From Streptomyces sp. DH37 (GTDB lineage Bacteria; Actinomycetota; Actinomycetes; Streptomycetales; Streptomycetaceae), in assembly GCF_029813835.1 (NCBI RefSeq), contig NZ_JARVKV010000053.1, positions 1-50,018 on the forward strand: a DNA stretch of 50,018 nucleotides, written 5' to 3'. The notes under the pieces were generated by a model. It ran no database searches and was not told the origin of the DNA. It worked only from the letters and a program-made list of their open reading frames with translations. Below are positions 32,423 through 40,977 of the stretch, piece by piece. Both the position numbers and the translations under genes were made by a program. Numbering within the stretch: position 1 is the stretch's first letter; the number at the start of each line of letters is the position of its first letter.

Positions 32423-33397
32423 GTGGACCCCACGGACTCCATGGCCCCCGGACCCGGCCCGGCACGCCCCGCCGGTCCCGAGACGGCCGGCGGGGCGGTG
32501 GACGAGTACGTGTACCGCCGCCCGGCCCCCGCGCTGCGGCCGTACGTCGCCCGGTACACCGGCTACCGCCAGGCCGGTCTGCCGCCCGGCCTCCACCGCG
32601 GTCTGCCCTCCCCGTACCTGACGCTGATCCTCACCCTGGACGACCGGCTCACCGTGGCCGGCCACCCCGACCCCCGGCAGCCGCCCGGCCGCTACGACAC
32701 GCTGCTCGGCGGTCTCCACGCGGCGCCCGCGCTGATCGCCCACGAGGGCAGGCAGTCGGGCGTCCAGATCGCGCTCGGCCCGCTCGGCGCGCGGGCGCTG
32801 CTGGGCCCGCCCGCCGGCGAACTGGCCCACCTCGACGTACCCGCCGACGCCGTGCTCGGCCGGCGCTGCGCCGAGATCCACGACCGGCTGCGGCAGGCCG
32901 CGACCTGGCCGGAGCGCTTCGCCGTGCTGGACCGCACCCTGCCGGGCCTGCTCCGCCCCGAGCGGACCGCGCACCCCGAGGTCGCCCGCGCCTGGCACCG
33001 GCTGCTGGCCTCCGGCGGCACCGCCACGGTCTCCGAGCTGGCCGAGGAGTCCGGCTGGAGCGCCCGCCACCTCACCGGACGCTTCCGCGCCGAGATCGGG
33101 CTCACGCCCAAGGCCGCCGCCCGGGTGGTCCGCTTCGACCGGGCGCGCCGGCTGCTGGTGGCCCGGGCCGCCCGCCCGGAAGCGGCGGGCGCGGGCGGGC
33201 TGGGGCTGGCCGGGCTGGCGGTGGAGTGCGGCTACTTCGACCAGGCCCACCTGGCCCGCGAGTTCCGCGCGCTGGCCGGCTGCGCGCCGAGCCGCTGGCT
33301 GGCGCAGGAGCACGGCACGCGGTTCCGAAACGTCCAAGCCGGGGAGGACGCCGCGGCGCCACGGTGGGGTGTGCCGGGGCTCGCCGAGGACGGGTGA
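32423..33397 (+). CDS. AraC family transcriptional regulator
   Basis: 324 aa. The N-terminal ligand/oligomerisation region from about 25 (VYRRPAPALRPYVARYTGYRQAG, LPSPYLTLILTLDD) is of the DUF6597-like AraC type; the C-terminal double HTH covers about 190-290 (ATVSELAEESGWSARHLTGRFRAEIGLTPKA, LAGLAVECGYFDQAHLAREFRALAGCAPSRWL). GTG 32423 is tentative. Immediately upstream, an 11-bp tandem repeat of GGGCCGATAC (32394-32415) may be its own operator. It is 33 bp ahead of a VOC protein gene, a frequent regulator-enzyme pair. Confidence 0.88.
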   Translation: MDPTDSMAPGPGPARPAGPETAGGAVDEYVYRRPAPALRPYVARYTGYRQAGLPPGLHRGLPSPYLTLILTLDDRLTVAGHPDPRQPPGRYDTLLGGLHAAPALIAHEGRQSGVQIALGPLGARALLGPPAGELAHLDVPADAVLGRRCAEIHDRLRQAATWPERFAVLDRTLPGLLRPERTAHPEVARAWHRLLASGGTATVSELAEESGWSARHLTGRFRAEIGLTPKAAARVVRFDRARRLLVARAARPEAAGAGGLGLAGLAVECGYFDQAHLAREFRALAGCAPSRWLAQEHGTRFRNVQAGEDAAAPRWGVPGLAEDG

Positions 33398-33430
33398 GCC
33401 GTGAGGACCCCACCGAGGAGGACGGCGCAG

Positions 33431-33907
33431 ATGACGGCAGACACGAACGGCACGACCAGCACGGACGGCACGGCACGGGAGCCCATGGTGTGGCCGACGC
33501 TGCGGGCCCGCGACGCCCTGGGGCTGATCCGTTTCCTGACCGACGCGTTCGGCTTCGAGGAGACGCTGGTCGTCACGGGCGAGGGCGCCGACGGGAACAC
33601 CGTCCACCACGCGGAGCTGAGCTGGCCCGAGGGCGGCGGCATCATGCTCGGCTCGGTGCGCGGGGGCGGCGACGACCCCTGGCCGCTGGAGCCGGGGAGC
33701 TTCGGCGCGTACGTCGTCACCGACCGCCCCGACGAGCTCTTCGCCCGGGCCGCGGGCGCCGGGGCGCGGGTGCTGAGGGAGCCGTACGACACCGGCCACG
33801 GCTCCCGCGACTTCGCCGTGCGCGACCCGGAGGGCAACCGCTGGCAGTTCGGCACCTACCGCGGCGAGCCGCGCAGGCCGGCGCGGTCCGCGGCCGGCGG
33901 GAGCTGA
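33431..33907 (+). CDS. VOC family (glyoxalase/bleomycin-resistance-like) protein
   Basis: 158 aa. Paired beta-alpha-beta-beta-beta modules: MVWPTLRARDALGLIRFLTDAFGFEETLVV, HHAELSWPEGGGIMLGSV, and RDFAVRDPEGNRWQFGTY at the end. The His/Glu positions allow a metal site. Substrate unknown. ATG 33431 is chosen because GAGGAG lies 10 nt upstream; an in-frame GTG at 33401 is an alternative. Probably cotranscribed with the AraC gene. Confidence 0.85.
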   Translation: MTADTNGTTSTDGTAREPMVWPTLRARDALGLIRFLTDAFGFEETLVVTGEGADGNTVHHAELSWPEGGGIMLGSVRGGGDDPWPLEPGSFGAYVVTDRPDELFARAAGAGARVLREPYDTGHGSRDFAVRDPEGNRWQFGTYRGEPRRPARSAAGGS

Positions 33908-33995
33908 CGGGGGCCGCCGCCCGTGCGGATGCCGGGGGCGGAACCGGGTAGGCGTCCGGTCCCCGCGCCCCGGCACCGAAGGGAAGACGGCCCCC

Positions 33996-35033
33996 ATGAC
34001 GACCACCGTCGGCAACCCCGGCAGCACGACCGCCGAGTACGAGCGGTCACCGAGCCACTTCACGGACCGCATCACGGCCGACGGCGCCGACGGCTGGCCG
34101 GTCGAGGCCGGACGGTACCGGCTGGTGGCCAGCCGGGCCTGCCCCTGGGCGAGCCGCGCGCTGGTGGTGCGGCGGCTGCTCGGCCTGGAGGACGCGATCT
34201 CCCTGGCGGTCACCGACCCCCTCCAGGACGAGCGGAGCTGGCGCTTCAGCCTCGATCCGGACGGCAGGGACCCGGTGCTGGGCATGGCCTTCCTCGGCGA
34301 GGCGTACGCCGCCCGCGAGCCCGGCTACGACGGCGGGATCAGCGTCCCGGCGATCGTGGACGTCCCCAGCGGCAGGCTCGTCACCAACGACTACCCGCGC
34401 ATCACGCTCGACCTGGAGACCGAGTGGACCGCGCTGCACCGCGATGGCGCGCCCGACCTGTACCCCGAGCCGCTGCGCGACGAGATCGACGAGGTGATGG
34501 AGGACGTCTACCGGAACCTCAACAACGGCGTCTACCTGGCCGGGTTCGCCAAGAGCCAGCGGGCCTACGAGCGGGCGTACCGGAACCTGTTCGCCTGCTG
34601 GGACCGCCTCTCGGAGCGCCTGTCCGCCCGCCGCTACCTGGTGGGCGACACCATCACCGAGGCCGACGTGCGGCTGTTCACCACCCTGGTGCGCTTCGAC
34701 GCGGTCTACCACAACCACTTCAAGTGCAACCGCAACAAGCTGAGCGAGGACCCGGTGCTGTGGGCGTACGCCCGCGACCTCTTCCAGACCCCCGGCTTCG
34801 GCGACACGGTCGACTTCGACCACATCAAGCGGCACTACTACCAGGTGCACACCGACATCAACCCCACCCAGATCGTGCCCCTCGGCCCGGACCCGTCCGC
34901 CTGGCTGACCCCGCACCACCGCGAGGAGCTGGGCGGGCGGCCCTTCGGCGACGGCACCCCGCCCGGCCCGCCGCCCGCGGCGGAGGAGATCCCGCCCCGG
35001 GGCCGGGCCACCGCGGCCGGCGAGGGGGCGTAG
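33996..35033 (+). CDS. glutathionyl-hydroquinone reductase-like (Xi-class GST) protein
   Basis: 345 aa. Catalytic motif ASRACPWASRALVV with Cys at about 49 (CPWA), VTDPLQDERSWRF, then GGISVPAIVDVPSGRLVTNDYPRITLDLETEW and the helical C-terminal domain with RYLVGDTITEADVRLFTTLVRFDAVYHNHFKCN. Matches YqjG/ECM4-type enzymes that reduce glutathionyl-hydroquinones. Actinobacteria use mycothiol rather than glutathione, so the natural thiol is uncertain. The C-terminal tail is Pro-rich. Confidence 0.9.
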   Translation: MTTTVGNPGSTTAEYERSPSHFTDRITADGADGWPVEAGRYRLVASRACPWASRALVVRRLLGLEDAISLAVTDPLQDERSWRFSLDPDGRDPVLGMAFLGEAYAAREPGYDGGISVPAIVDVPSGRLVTNDYPRITLDLETEWTALHRDGAPDLYPEPLRDEIDEVMEDVYRNLNNGVYLAGFAKSQRAYERAYRNLFACWDRLSERLSARRYLVGDTITEADVRLFTTLVRFDAVYHNHFKCNRNKLSEDPVLWAYARDLFQTPGFGDTVDFDHIKRHYYQVHTDINPTQIVPLGPDPSAWLTPHHREELGGRPFGDGTPPGPPPAAEEIPPRGRATAAGEGA

Positions 35034-35169
35034 CGCGGCGGGGCGGCGAGGTGGCGGGGCGGCGGGGCGCACGGCCCCGGGGCGGTCCGCGTTCCCCGTG
35101 CCCGGCACGGGTACCCCGGCCGGGGAAGAGGGCGATCGCAGGCACCGACAGGGAAGACAGGTGGTCATC

Positions 35170-36171
35170 ATGCTCGCCGGGCGGCTCAACGTGACGACCC
35201 GCACCTTCTCCGTGGAGGAGGTGCCCACCCCGCGGCCGGGGCCGGGGGAGGTGCTGGTCAAGGTGGAGGCCGCGGGGGTCTGCCTGTCGGACGTCCACCT
35301 GATCGACGGCACGCTCACCCCGCTCCACCTGCCCGGGGACACCGTCACCCTCGGCCACGAGGTCGCGGGCGTCGTCGCCGAGCCGGGCCCGGGCGTGACC
35401 CGCCGGCGGCCGGGGCAGCGCGTCCTCCTCCAGGCCGGGGAGGAGCGCGACGGGGTGGTGTGGACCCGCGGCGTGGACTACGACGGCGGCTGGGCGGAGT
35501 ACGCGGTGGCGACGGAGTCGACGCTGGTGGAGCTGCCCGGCGACCTGCCCTTCGAGCAGGCCGCGATCATCCCGGACGCGGTCTCCACCCCCTGGGCCGC
35601 CGTCACCGCCACCGCCCGCACCGAGCCCGCGCGGCCGGCCGGCGTCTGGGGCGCGGGCGGTCTGGGCGCGCACGGCGTGCAGCTGCTGCGCCTGGTCGGC
35701 GCCGCGCCGATCATCGTGGTCGATCCCCTGCCCGAGGCGCGCGAGCGGTCCCTGGCCTTCGGCGCCGACATGGCCTTCTCACCGGGCGATCCGGAGCTGC
35801 CCGCCCGGGTGCGGGGCGAGACCGGCGGGACGGGGCTGGCCGTCGCGTTCGACTTCGCCGGGGTCCCGGCGGTGCGGGAGCAGGCGGTGCGCTGCCTCGG
35901 GCCGGGCGGCAGGCTGGTGCTGGTCGGGCTCACCGACCAGCCCCTCACCATCAGCGACGGCACCGCCTTCAGCTACTTCCAGCAGCAGGTGCTGGGCCAC
36001 TACGGCTCCTCCGACGAGCACGTCGTGCAGCTCGTCGAGCTGGTGCGGCGGCACCGGCTGGACTTCTCGCGGTCGGTCAGCGGGGTGCTGCCGCTGGCGG
36101 AGGCGCGGGAGGCGGTGGACCGGCTGCTGCGCAAGGAGGGCAACCCGGTCCGGCTGATCCTGCGGCCCTGA
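35170..36171 (+). CDS. zinc-type alcohol dehydrogenase (MDR) lacking structural zinc site
   Basis: 333 aa. N-terminal GroES-like fold with catalytic-zinc Cys in AAGVCLSDVHLIDG and GHEVAGVV; Rossmann loop VWGAGGLGAHGVQLL; FDFAGVPAVREQAVRCLGPGGRLVLVG. The four-cysteine lobe of typical ADHs is absent between GQRVLLQAG and GGWAEYAV, so it belongs to the subgroup with only the catalytic zinc. ATG 35170 has AGGTGG just upstream; GTG 35161 in frame is an alternative. The 136 bp before it are G-rich low complexity. Confidence 0.88.
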   Translation: MLAGRLNVTTRTFSVEEVPTPRPGPGEVLVKVEAAGVCLSDVHLIDGTLTPLHLPGDTVTLGHEVAGVVAEPGPGVTRRRPGQRVLLQAGEERDGVVWTRGVDYDGGWAEYAVATESTLVELPGDLPFEQAAIIPDAVSTPWAAVTATARTEPARPAGVWGAGGLGAHGVQLLRLVGAAPIIVVDPLPEARERSLAFGADMAFSPGDPELPARVRGETGGTGLAVAFDFAGVPAVREQAVRCLGPGGRLVLVGLTDQPLTISDGTAFSYFQQQVLGHYGSSDEHVVQLVELVRRHRLDFSRSVSGVLPLAEAREAVDRLLRKEGNPVRLILRP

Positions 36172-36222
36172 CGCGTCCGGGCCGGGGCCCTGGCGCGTCC
36201 GCGCCGGGTCCCCGGGCGTGCG

Positions 36223-36263
36223 CCGGCGCCGGGCAGGGCCTCAACCCTCCTGCCCGGCGCCGG
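36223..36263. terminator. perfect 15-bp hairpin terminator
   Basis: CCGGCGCCGGGCAGG (36223-36237) and its exact complement (36249-36263), 11-nt loop, between the convergent dehydrogenase and snapalysin genes. Confidence 0.75.
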
Positions 36264-36332
36264 AGAAGGCCGCCGGCCCGGCGCCCGCGAGGGGACGGGC
36301 GCCGGACGGCTCGCCGGTGAACCGCCGTGCCG

Positions 36333-36983
36333 TCAGCCCGCCTTGGCGGCGGACTCCTTCTGGAAGGCGCTCAGGCCGTAGGCCCAGAGCTGGTTGACCC
36401 GGCTGCGCTCGGCGGAGTTGGGGTAGGCGTTGGTGCAGGACGGGCCGGGGCCGCCGCCGGACATCAGCTCGCTGCACGGGCCCGAGTAGTTGTCGCGCAG
36501 GCCCAGCACGTGGCCGGTCTCGTGCGAGGTGACGCGGGTGGAGTTGTAGACCTGGTTCTGCCGGTAGTCCAGGAAGATGTACCCGTTGCCGCGGCCGTCG
36601 GTGCTGGCGTAGGAGCCGCGCGAGTCGTTGCCCTCGTAGTACCGGAAGTCGGCGTTGCTGCCCGACACCAGGCGCACGTTGCTGACCGAGGAGTTCCAGA
36701 TCTGGGCGCTGCGGGATATCTCGGTGGCGAACGAGGGCGCCCGGCTGGCGTCGTAGACGACCGTGACGGCCTGCGCGCCCGTGGCCTGCTGCTTGGAGAG
36801 CGCCGACTTCATGACGGCCTCGAAGAAGGCCTTGGTGTTGGCCCGGTCGGCGGCGGAGCCGGAGTACGCCGCGATCGAGGCGGGCAGCCGGTCGGCGGGG
36901 GCGGCGGACGCCGGCGCCGAGGCCAGGCTCAGTGCCATGCCGAGGCCGAGGGTGGCCGACAGGGCGAGTCTGGAGGACTTCAT
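36333..36983 (-). CDS. snpA: snapalysin family zinc metalloprotease
   Basis: 216 aa, secreted. Sec signal peptide at 1-28 ending ASAPASAAPA, short propeptide, then the M7 metzincin catalytic domain. Zinc motif HETGHVLGLRD at about 154-164 with His154, Glu155, His158 and Asp164 as third ligand, which is unique to snapalysin. The disulfide region GPCSELMSGG ... SCTNAYPN follows. It degrades milk-casein-like proteins extracellularly. The divergent LysR gene is the cognate activator in Streptomyces (snpR arrangement). Confidence 0.95.
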   Translation of the reverse strand: MKSSRLALSATLGLGMALSLASAPASAAPADRLPASIAAYSGSAADRANTKAFFEAVMKSALSKQQATGAQAVTVVYDASRAPSFATEISRSAQIWNSSVSNVRLVSGSNADFRYYEGNDSRGSYASTDGRGNGYIFLDYRQNQVYNSTRVTSHETGHVLGLRDNYSGPCSELMSGGGPGPSCTNAYPNSAERSRVNQLWAYGLSAFQKESAAKAG

Positions 36984-37052
36984 GTGGGGGGTCTCCTTCT
37001 CGTCCGTGAATCCGGGTGGGGAGCCTGAGGGGGCCGGATTCGGCGGAGGAAC

Positions 37053-37078
37053 GTCGAACAGTCAGGATTCTGTTCGAC
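37053..37078. promoter_or_regulatory. 9-bp perfect inverted repeat, probable SnpR operator
   Basis: GTCGAACAG, 8 bp, CTGTTCGAC, 70 bp before snpA in the shared snpA/LysR region. Size and spacing suit a LysR-type recognition site (T-N11-A is contained). A second perfect repeat, CCGCGGGT-ATC-ACCCGCGG, lies at 37116-37134. Confidence 0.6.
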
Positions 37079-37250
37079 CTCCGCGCCGCCGGGATGATGC
37101 CAACCGGCGATAGCTCCGCGGGTATCACCCGCGGTCGCCCCCGCCCGCCCGACCGACCGACCGCCCCGGCTCCGGCGCGACGGCCGCCGGCGGTGTCGGC
37201 GGGCGGTGCCCGTCCGCGGTCTCCGTTCGGGTGGCCGGAAACAGCCTGCC

Positions 37251-37300
37251 CGAAGGCGACCGAAGACGTCCGAAGGCGAACGGAGGTGGCCGAAGATGTG
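37251..37300. repeat. five phased 10-bp repeats between snpA and its regulator
   Basis: Units CGAAGGCGAC, CGAAGACGTC, CGAAGGCGAA, CGGAGGTGGC and CGAAGATGTG follow each other with exact 10-bp period, 80 bp before the LysR start. One unit per helical turn puts every copy on the same DNA face. A binding array or slippage product. Confidence 0.7.
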
Positions 37301-37380
37301 CGCCGGGAACGCCGGGCATGCCGTTTCGGCGGCGTTTGGACGTCTGGTGCCGCCTGTTGGGGCGTCGTTATCCTCCATGC

Positions 37381-38532
37381 GTGGAGCTCGACGTGAGGCA
37401 TCTGCGCGTGCTGTGCGCCATCGCCGACGCCGGGAGCGTCCGCAAGGCGGCGCTGCGGCTGGGCATGAGCCAGCCGTCCCTGACCACGCAGCTCCGCCGC
37501 ATCGAGAACGCCATCGGCGGACGGCTGTTCACCCGGGAACGCACGGGCAGCCGCCCGACGGCACTGGGACAGTCCGTGCTCTGCCGCGCGCGCCCGATTG
37601 TCGCGGACATGGCAGCCCTGGTGAGCGAGGCGAGGAGCGCGGCGGCGCTGGCGGGGGAGGCGCGGCTGAGGATCGGCAGCACCGCCAGCCGGGCCGTGGC
37701 CGGATGGATGCGCAGGCTCCGCGCCCGCTACCCCGGCGCCGACACCACGATCCACATCGACGTCTCCGCCAACTCGCTGCTCCAGACGGTCGCCGACGGG
37801 CAGGTGGACGTGGCGTTCGTCCACGAACCGGAGGGCTTCCCGCTGCGCTTCCCCGCGGGCGTGGAGCAGCACGTCCTGGTCGCCAGGGAGCCGCAGTTCA
37901 TCGCCCTGCCCGAGTCCCACCCCCAGGCCGGGCACCGGGTGGTGGACATGGCGGACCTCGCCGACGACCAGTGGATCGTCGACTTCACGGCGGACGGCGA
38001 GTGGGCCGCCACGCGCCGCGCCTTCGCGACCGCCGGGCTGAACCCGCGCATGGTCCACGTGCCCGACACCACCACCGCCGCGGAACTGATCGCGGGGGGC
38101 GAGGCGGTGAGCGTGTGCCAGCCCATCTCGCAGCAGCGCCAGGGGATGGTCATACGCCCGCTGCGCGACGACCCCCTGGCGGTGCGGCTGCTACTGGCCT
38201 GCCGGTCGGACAGCCGTCTGGAGGCGGAGGTCGGCGGCCTGCGCGCCGACCTCATGGCCTCCTACGCGGAGGCCGCCTGGGCCAGCGCCGCCTACCGCTG
38301 GTGGCTGCTGCGCCACGGCAGTCCGCTGCTGCGGCAGCCGGGGGCCCTTCTCCCGCCGCCCGGCGAGGAGCCGCCCGGTGCCGCGCCGGACGGCGACCCG
38401 GCCGCCGCGGGAGGCTTCCCGGCCGGGTCGCCGGAGCACGCCCGCGCCGCCGCGCCGGGCGTCCACCGCGCCCGGCGTCCCGCCGCGCACGTCACCGCCG
38501 CCGCGCCGCGCGCACCGCAGGCCCACGGATGA
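37381..38532 (+). CDS. snpR: LysR family regulator of snapalysin (SnpR-like)
   Basis: 383 aa. Winged HTH at residues 1-60 (LDVRHLRVLCAIADAGSVRKAALRLGMSQPSLTTQLRRIENAIGGRLF), then the substrate-binding effector domain (RLRIGSTASRAVAGWMRRLR, VDVAFVHEPEGFP, EAVSVCQPISQQ). Divergent orientation to snpA across 397 bp matches the classical snpA-snpR pair. GTG 37381 starts the conserved domain. The C-terminal 80 residues are Pro/Ala-rich and beyond the family fold. Confidence 0.9.
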   Translation: MELDVRHLRVLCAIADAGSVRKAALRLGMSQPSLTTQLRRIENAIGGRLFTRERTGSRPTALGQSVLCRARPIVADMAALVSEARSAAALAGEARLRIGSTASRAVAGWMRRLRARYPGADTTIHIDVSANSLLQTVADGQVDVAFVHEPEGFPLRFPAGVEQHVLVAREPQFIALPESHPQAGHRVVDMADLADDQWIVDFTADGEWAATRRAFATAGLNPRMVHVPDTTTAAELIAGGEAVSVCQPISQQRQGMVIRPLRDDPLAVRLLLACRSDSRLEAEVGGLRADLMASYAEAAWASAAYRWWLLRHGSPLLRQPGALLPPPGEEPPGAAPDGDPAAAGGFPAGSPEHARAAAPGVHRARRPAAHVTAAAPRAPQAHG

Positions 38533-38633
38533 GGCGTGCACCGGGCGACGGCCCGGCGGGAGCCGGTGCGCGCCCGCGCGGACCCGTGCCCACCGGTGAG
38601 CGGCGGCGAGCGGCGGCGGACGGCGGCGCGGCC

Positions 38634-38789
38634 TCAGCCCCGGCCGAGGTCCGCCGGAGGCTCGACGGTGTGGAAGCACTGGGTGCACACGTATCCGCCC
38701 CGCGGCCCCTCCTGGACCGCCCAGCCGCACTGGGCGCAGTGCATCACGGCCACGTCGGGCGCCGGGATGTCGGAGGGCGGGGGGGTCAT
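38634..38789 (-). CDS. 51-aa zinc-ribbon protein
   Basis: 51 residues with two C-x2-C knuckles (MHCAQCGWAV and YVCTQCFHTV) around a Gly-rich turn: a minimal zinc ribbon. The ATG at 38789 overlaps the stop of the upstream 27-aa zinc-ribbon ORF as ATGA, so the two are probably translationally coupled. Role unknown; such proteins often bind larger partners or nucleic acid. Confidence 0.65.
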   Translation of the reverse strand: MTPPPSDIPAPDVAVMHCAQCGWAVQEGPRGGYVCTQCFHTVEPPADLGRG

Positions 38790-38869
38790 CCGGTCGCCCC
38801 GCAGTTGCCGCAGGACCAGCGCCCGTCGGGTCCCTGTATCACCGTGGCTCCGCATGTGGTGCAGTTCAC
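38786..38869 (-). CDS. 27-aa zinc-ribbon microprotein
   Basis: Begins GTG 38869 (MNCTTCGATVIQGP...) and carries two C-x2-C pairs (NCTTCG and SCGNCG) in 27 residues. AAGGGG lies about 11 nt upstream; there is an in-frame stop further up, so this is the only reasonable start. Its TGA overlaps the ATG of the 51-aa zinc-ribbon gene. The close likeness of the two small ribbons suggests paired function or duplication. Confidence 0.55.
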   Translation of the reverse strand: MNCTTCGATVIQGPDGRWSCGNCGATG

Positions 38870-39269
38870 CGGCAGTTCCCCTTCCGCCGTGCCCCGCCGG
38901 GCCCGTCCGTGCCTCCGGTGCGGTCACCACCGTCGGCCACGGCTGTCGCACGCCACGGTAGCCCGGGGCGCGGTGCGGTTGCGAGACCCCGCCCCCGCGC
39001 CGCGCCTCCCGCGCCGACGTGCCGGGAGGGACGGCACCCGCGGAGCGCCCTCCGCCCGTCACCGGTGAGCCGGCGGACCGGGAACGGACGGCGGGACGGA
39101 CGGCGGCGGGGACGACGCGAGCGCGCCGCGGTCGCCGTACCGTGGGGCCCGTGGTGCCCGGCGGCTCGTCGGCGGCCCGGTGTCGCACCTCACTCCGGTG
39201 ACCTGGGCGGGGCTCGCTACCATCGGAGTACCGAAGACCGGAATCCGCTCTTCCGAATGCGGGACCAAG
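38870..39269. other. 400-bp intergenic region between divergent small genes
   Basis: No gene supported. It contains GTGCCG...CGGCAC (39019-39037), the 10-bp palindrome TCACCGGTGA (39059-39068) and a GACGG-rich low-complexity stretch (about 39085-39115). It must hold the promoters of the zinc-ribbon operon and of the gene at 39270. Confidence 0.5.
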
Positions 39270-39905
39270 GTGTCTGCTGATCTCTCCTCCGTCATAGCCG
39301 CGACCGCCCGGTGGCTGGTCCGCTCCTACCCCACCGCCGGCGGCGTCCTCAGCGCCTCCCTGGCCGAGGCGCAGGCGCGCCAGGCGGTCACGGTCGCGGC
39401 CTGGCTGCGCTACCCGACCCTGCTGGACGCCGCGCTGGTGACGCTCGCCGGTCCGGGCGGCGCGCTGCGGCTGGACCGGATCAGCGGCGCGGAGCCCCCG
39501 GAGCCGCGCGAGCCCGACGGCCTCGGCGAGCCCGACGGCTTCGGCGGGGCCGACGGGACGCCCGCCGGACTGCCGTGGATCCCGGTGCCCCGCGAGCCGG
39601 GCGAGACGGGGGGAGCCTGGCGCACCTGGGTGGACGAGGTCCTCGCCAGCTGGGCGGCCTGCCTGCTGACCTCGCCGGACCTGGTGGAGGAGGCGGTGGC
39701 CGGGGCCCTGCGCAGCGAGCACGCGCAGGGCCTGGTGGTCGACTTCCGCAGGCTGGCCGCGCCCGACGGGCTCGACCGGCAGGCCGCGCCCCTGCTGCGC
39801 CACCCCGATCTGATGGCGCCGGTCGCCGGGCTGCACCGTGCGGAGCTGCTGGCCTGCCTCGGCTCCCACCGGGGCCCGGACGCCGAGGCCGTCGCGGCCG
39901 ACTGA
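39270..39905 (+). CDS. conserved-looking hypothetical protein
   Basis: 211 aa from GTG 39270. Helical N-terminus (LSSVIAATARWLVRSYPTAGGVLSASLAEAQARQAVTVAAW), an Asp/Gly/Glu/Pro-rich linker at about 75-110 with repeated EPDG units, then WRTWVDEVLASWAACLLTSPDLVEEAVAGAL. No signal peptide, no domain recognised. An earlier ATG at 39180 would add unrelated residues. Confidence 0.6.
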   Translation: MSADLSSVIAATARWLVRSYPTAGGVLSASLAEAQARQAVTVAAWLRYPTLLDAALVTLAGPGGALRLDRISGAEPPEPREPDGLGEPDGFGGADGTPAGLPWIPVPREPGETGGAWRTWVDEVLASWAACLLTSPDLVEEAVAGALRSEHAQGLVVDFRRLAAPDGLDRQAAPLLRHPDLMAPVAGLHRAELLACLGSHRGPDAEAVAAD

Positions 39906-39956
39906 CCGACCGCCTCCGGGACCGTGCGGGCGGCCTCCGGACGGGGCCGTACCGGA

Positions 39957-39985
39957 GCCCGGCGTCCCCCACATCGACGCCGGGC
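39957..39985. terminator. hairpin terminator between convergent genes
   Basis: GCCCGGCGTC (39957-39966) and GACGCCGGGC (39976-39985) form a perfect 10-bp stem with a 9-nt loop. Confidence 0.65.
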
Positions 39986-40011
39986 CCGGGTGCACCGCTG
40001 CCGTGCGGGGG

Positions 40012-40884
40012 TCAGCCCCTCCGCCACAGGGCCGGTGCGTTCGGCGGCTCCCAACCCGCCTGGGACAGGTGGCCCTGGAGGCACGTGTAGGAGGCGCCGC
40101 CGTACTCCACCCGGTCGCCGGCCCGGTAGGACACCCCCGCACGCCAGGTGCCGCCGGGATCGTCCGGGGGCGGGGTGGTGGGCGGGGGAGTCTGGGGGAC
40201 GTCGAGGACGAAGTCGAACGTGGCCTCCTTCGCCGAGCCGGCCGTCCGCACGTTCATCAGCAGCGCCGGGTCGAAGATCGCGTCGGTGTTGTTGCGCGGC
40301 TCGCCCGGGAAGTAGAGCTGCGTGGTGAGCACCGGGCGGCCCGGTGCCTGCGCCTTGACGTGGATGTGCCGGGTGCGGCCCGGATACAGCCCGGGGACGA
40401 TCGTGGTGAGCTCGAAGGCCCCCTGGGCGTCGGTGTACTGGTGGCCGCGGAACCGGTGGCCGGTGTTGTCGTAGGCGCCGTTCACGTCCGCCTGCCAGAA
40501 GTCCAGCAGCACGCCGGGGATCGGCCGGCACGCCCGGCCGAACACGTACCCGCTGACGGTCAGCCGCGTGCCCGGCGTCCCCGCCTCGACCAGCGAGGTG
40601 CGGCGCGGCGAGTTCGGCTTGAAGTACGGGCCCTCCATCTGCGGGGGCGTCGGGTCGTCCCCGTCGTCGCAGTACGGGGTCGGCGGGAGCGGCTCCCCGG
40701 TGGACGACGGCCGCAGGGTGCGGGCCAGGGCCGGCGCGCCGCCGACGAGCAGGGGCAGGGGGGCGGCCAGTAACGCGCCCTTGAGCACGCTCTTGCGGCT
40801 GAGGGACGCGGGCCGCGGCCCGGAGCGGGGTCCGGTGTGGGGCCCGGAGCGGGGCTCGGAATGGGGGGTGGTGTCGTCTTCCAC
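40012..40884 (-). CDS. secreted intradiol dioxygenase with C-terminal carbohydrate-binding module
   Basis: 290 aa. The N-terminus has SRKSVLKGALLAAPLPLLVGG, a Tat-like signal with RK in place of RR. The intradiol fold (about 75-235) includes QMEGPYFKPNSPRR, VSGYVFGRACRPIPGVLLDFWQADVNGAYDN, HRFRGHQYTDAQGAFELTTIVPGLYPGRTRHIHVK, giving the Tyr/Tyr/His/His non-haem Fe(III) ligands. After a Pro-rich linker comes a CBM5/12-like module (WRAGVSYRAGDRVEYGGASYTCLQGH). It probably opens catechols released from lignocellulose while attached to polysaccharide, as reported for a Streptomyces sp. SirexAA-E homologue. Confidence 0.92.
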   Translation of the reverse strand: MEDDTTPHSEPRSGPHTGPRSGPRPASLSRKSVLKGALLAAPLPLLVGGAPALARTLRPSSTGEPLPPTPYCDDGDDPTPPQMEGPYFKPNSPRRTSLVEAGTPGTRLTVSGYVFGRACRPIPGVLLDFWQADVNGAYDNTGHRFRGHQYTDAQGAFELTTIVPGLYPGRTRHIHVKAQAPGRPVLTTQLYFPGEPRNNTDAIFDPALLMNVRTAGSAKEATFDFVLDVPQTPPPTTPPPDDPGGTWRAGVSYRAGDRVEYGGASYTCLQGHLSQAGWEPPNAPALWRRG

Positions 40885-40977
40885 GGTCTTCTCCTGGGCA
40901 TCGGGGAAGGTGGTACGGACTTTTCGCGAGCAGGTCCGAACCTATGCGGGCGCCCGGGAGGGATCGATGGACAGGAT

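Noticed and set aside
25424..33464. 17-bp identical sequence CGGCACGACCAGCACGG at 25424-25440 and 33448-33464
   Set aside because: One copy is intergenic and the other codes for Thr/Ser/Gly-rich residues in the VOC protein; no symmetry or shared position. Judged chance in a GC-rich, repeat-prone composition.
37231..37380. Longer start for the LysR protein at 37231
   Set aside because: The extra residues would be coded by the phased 10-bp repeats; LysR proteins begin at the HTH, and GTG 37381 fits.
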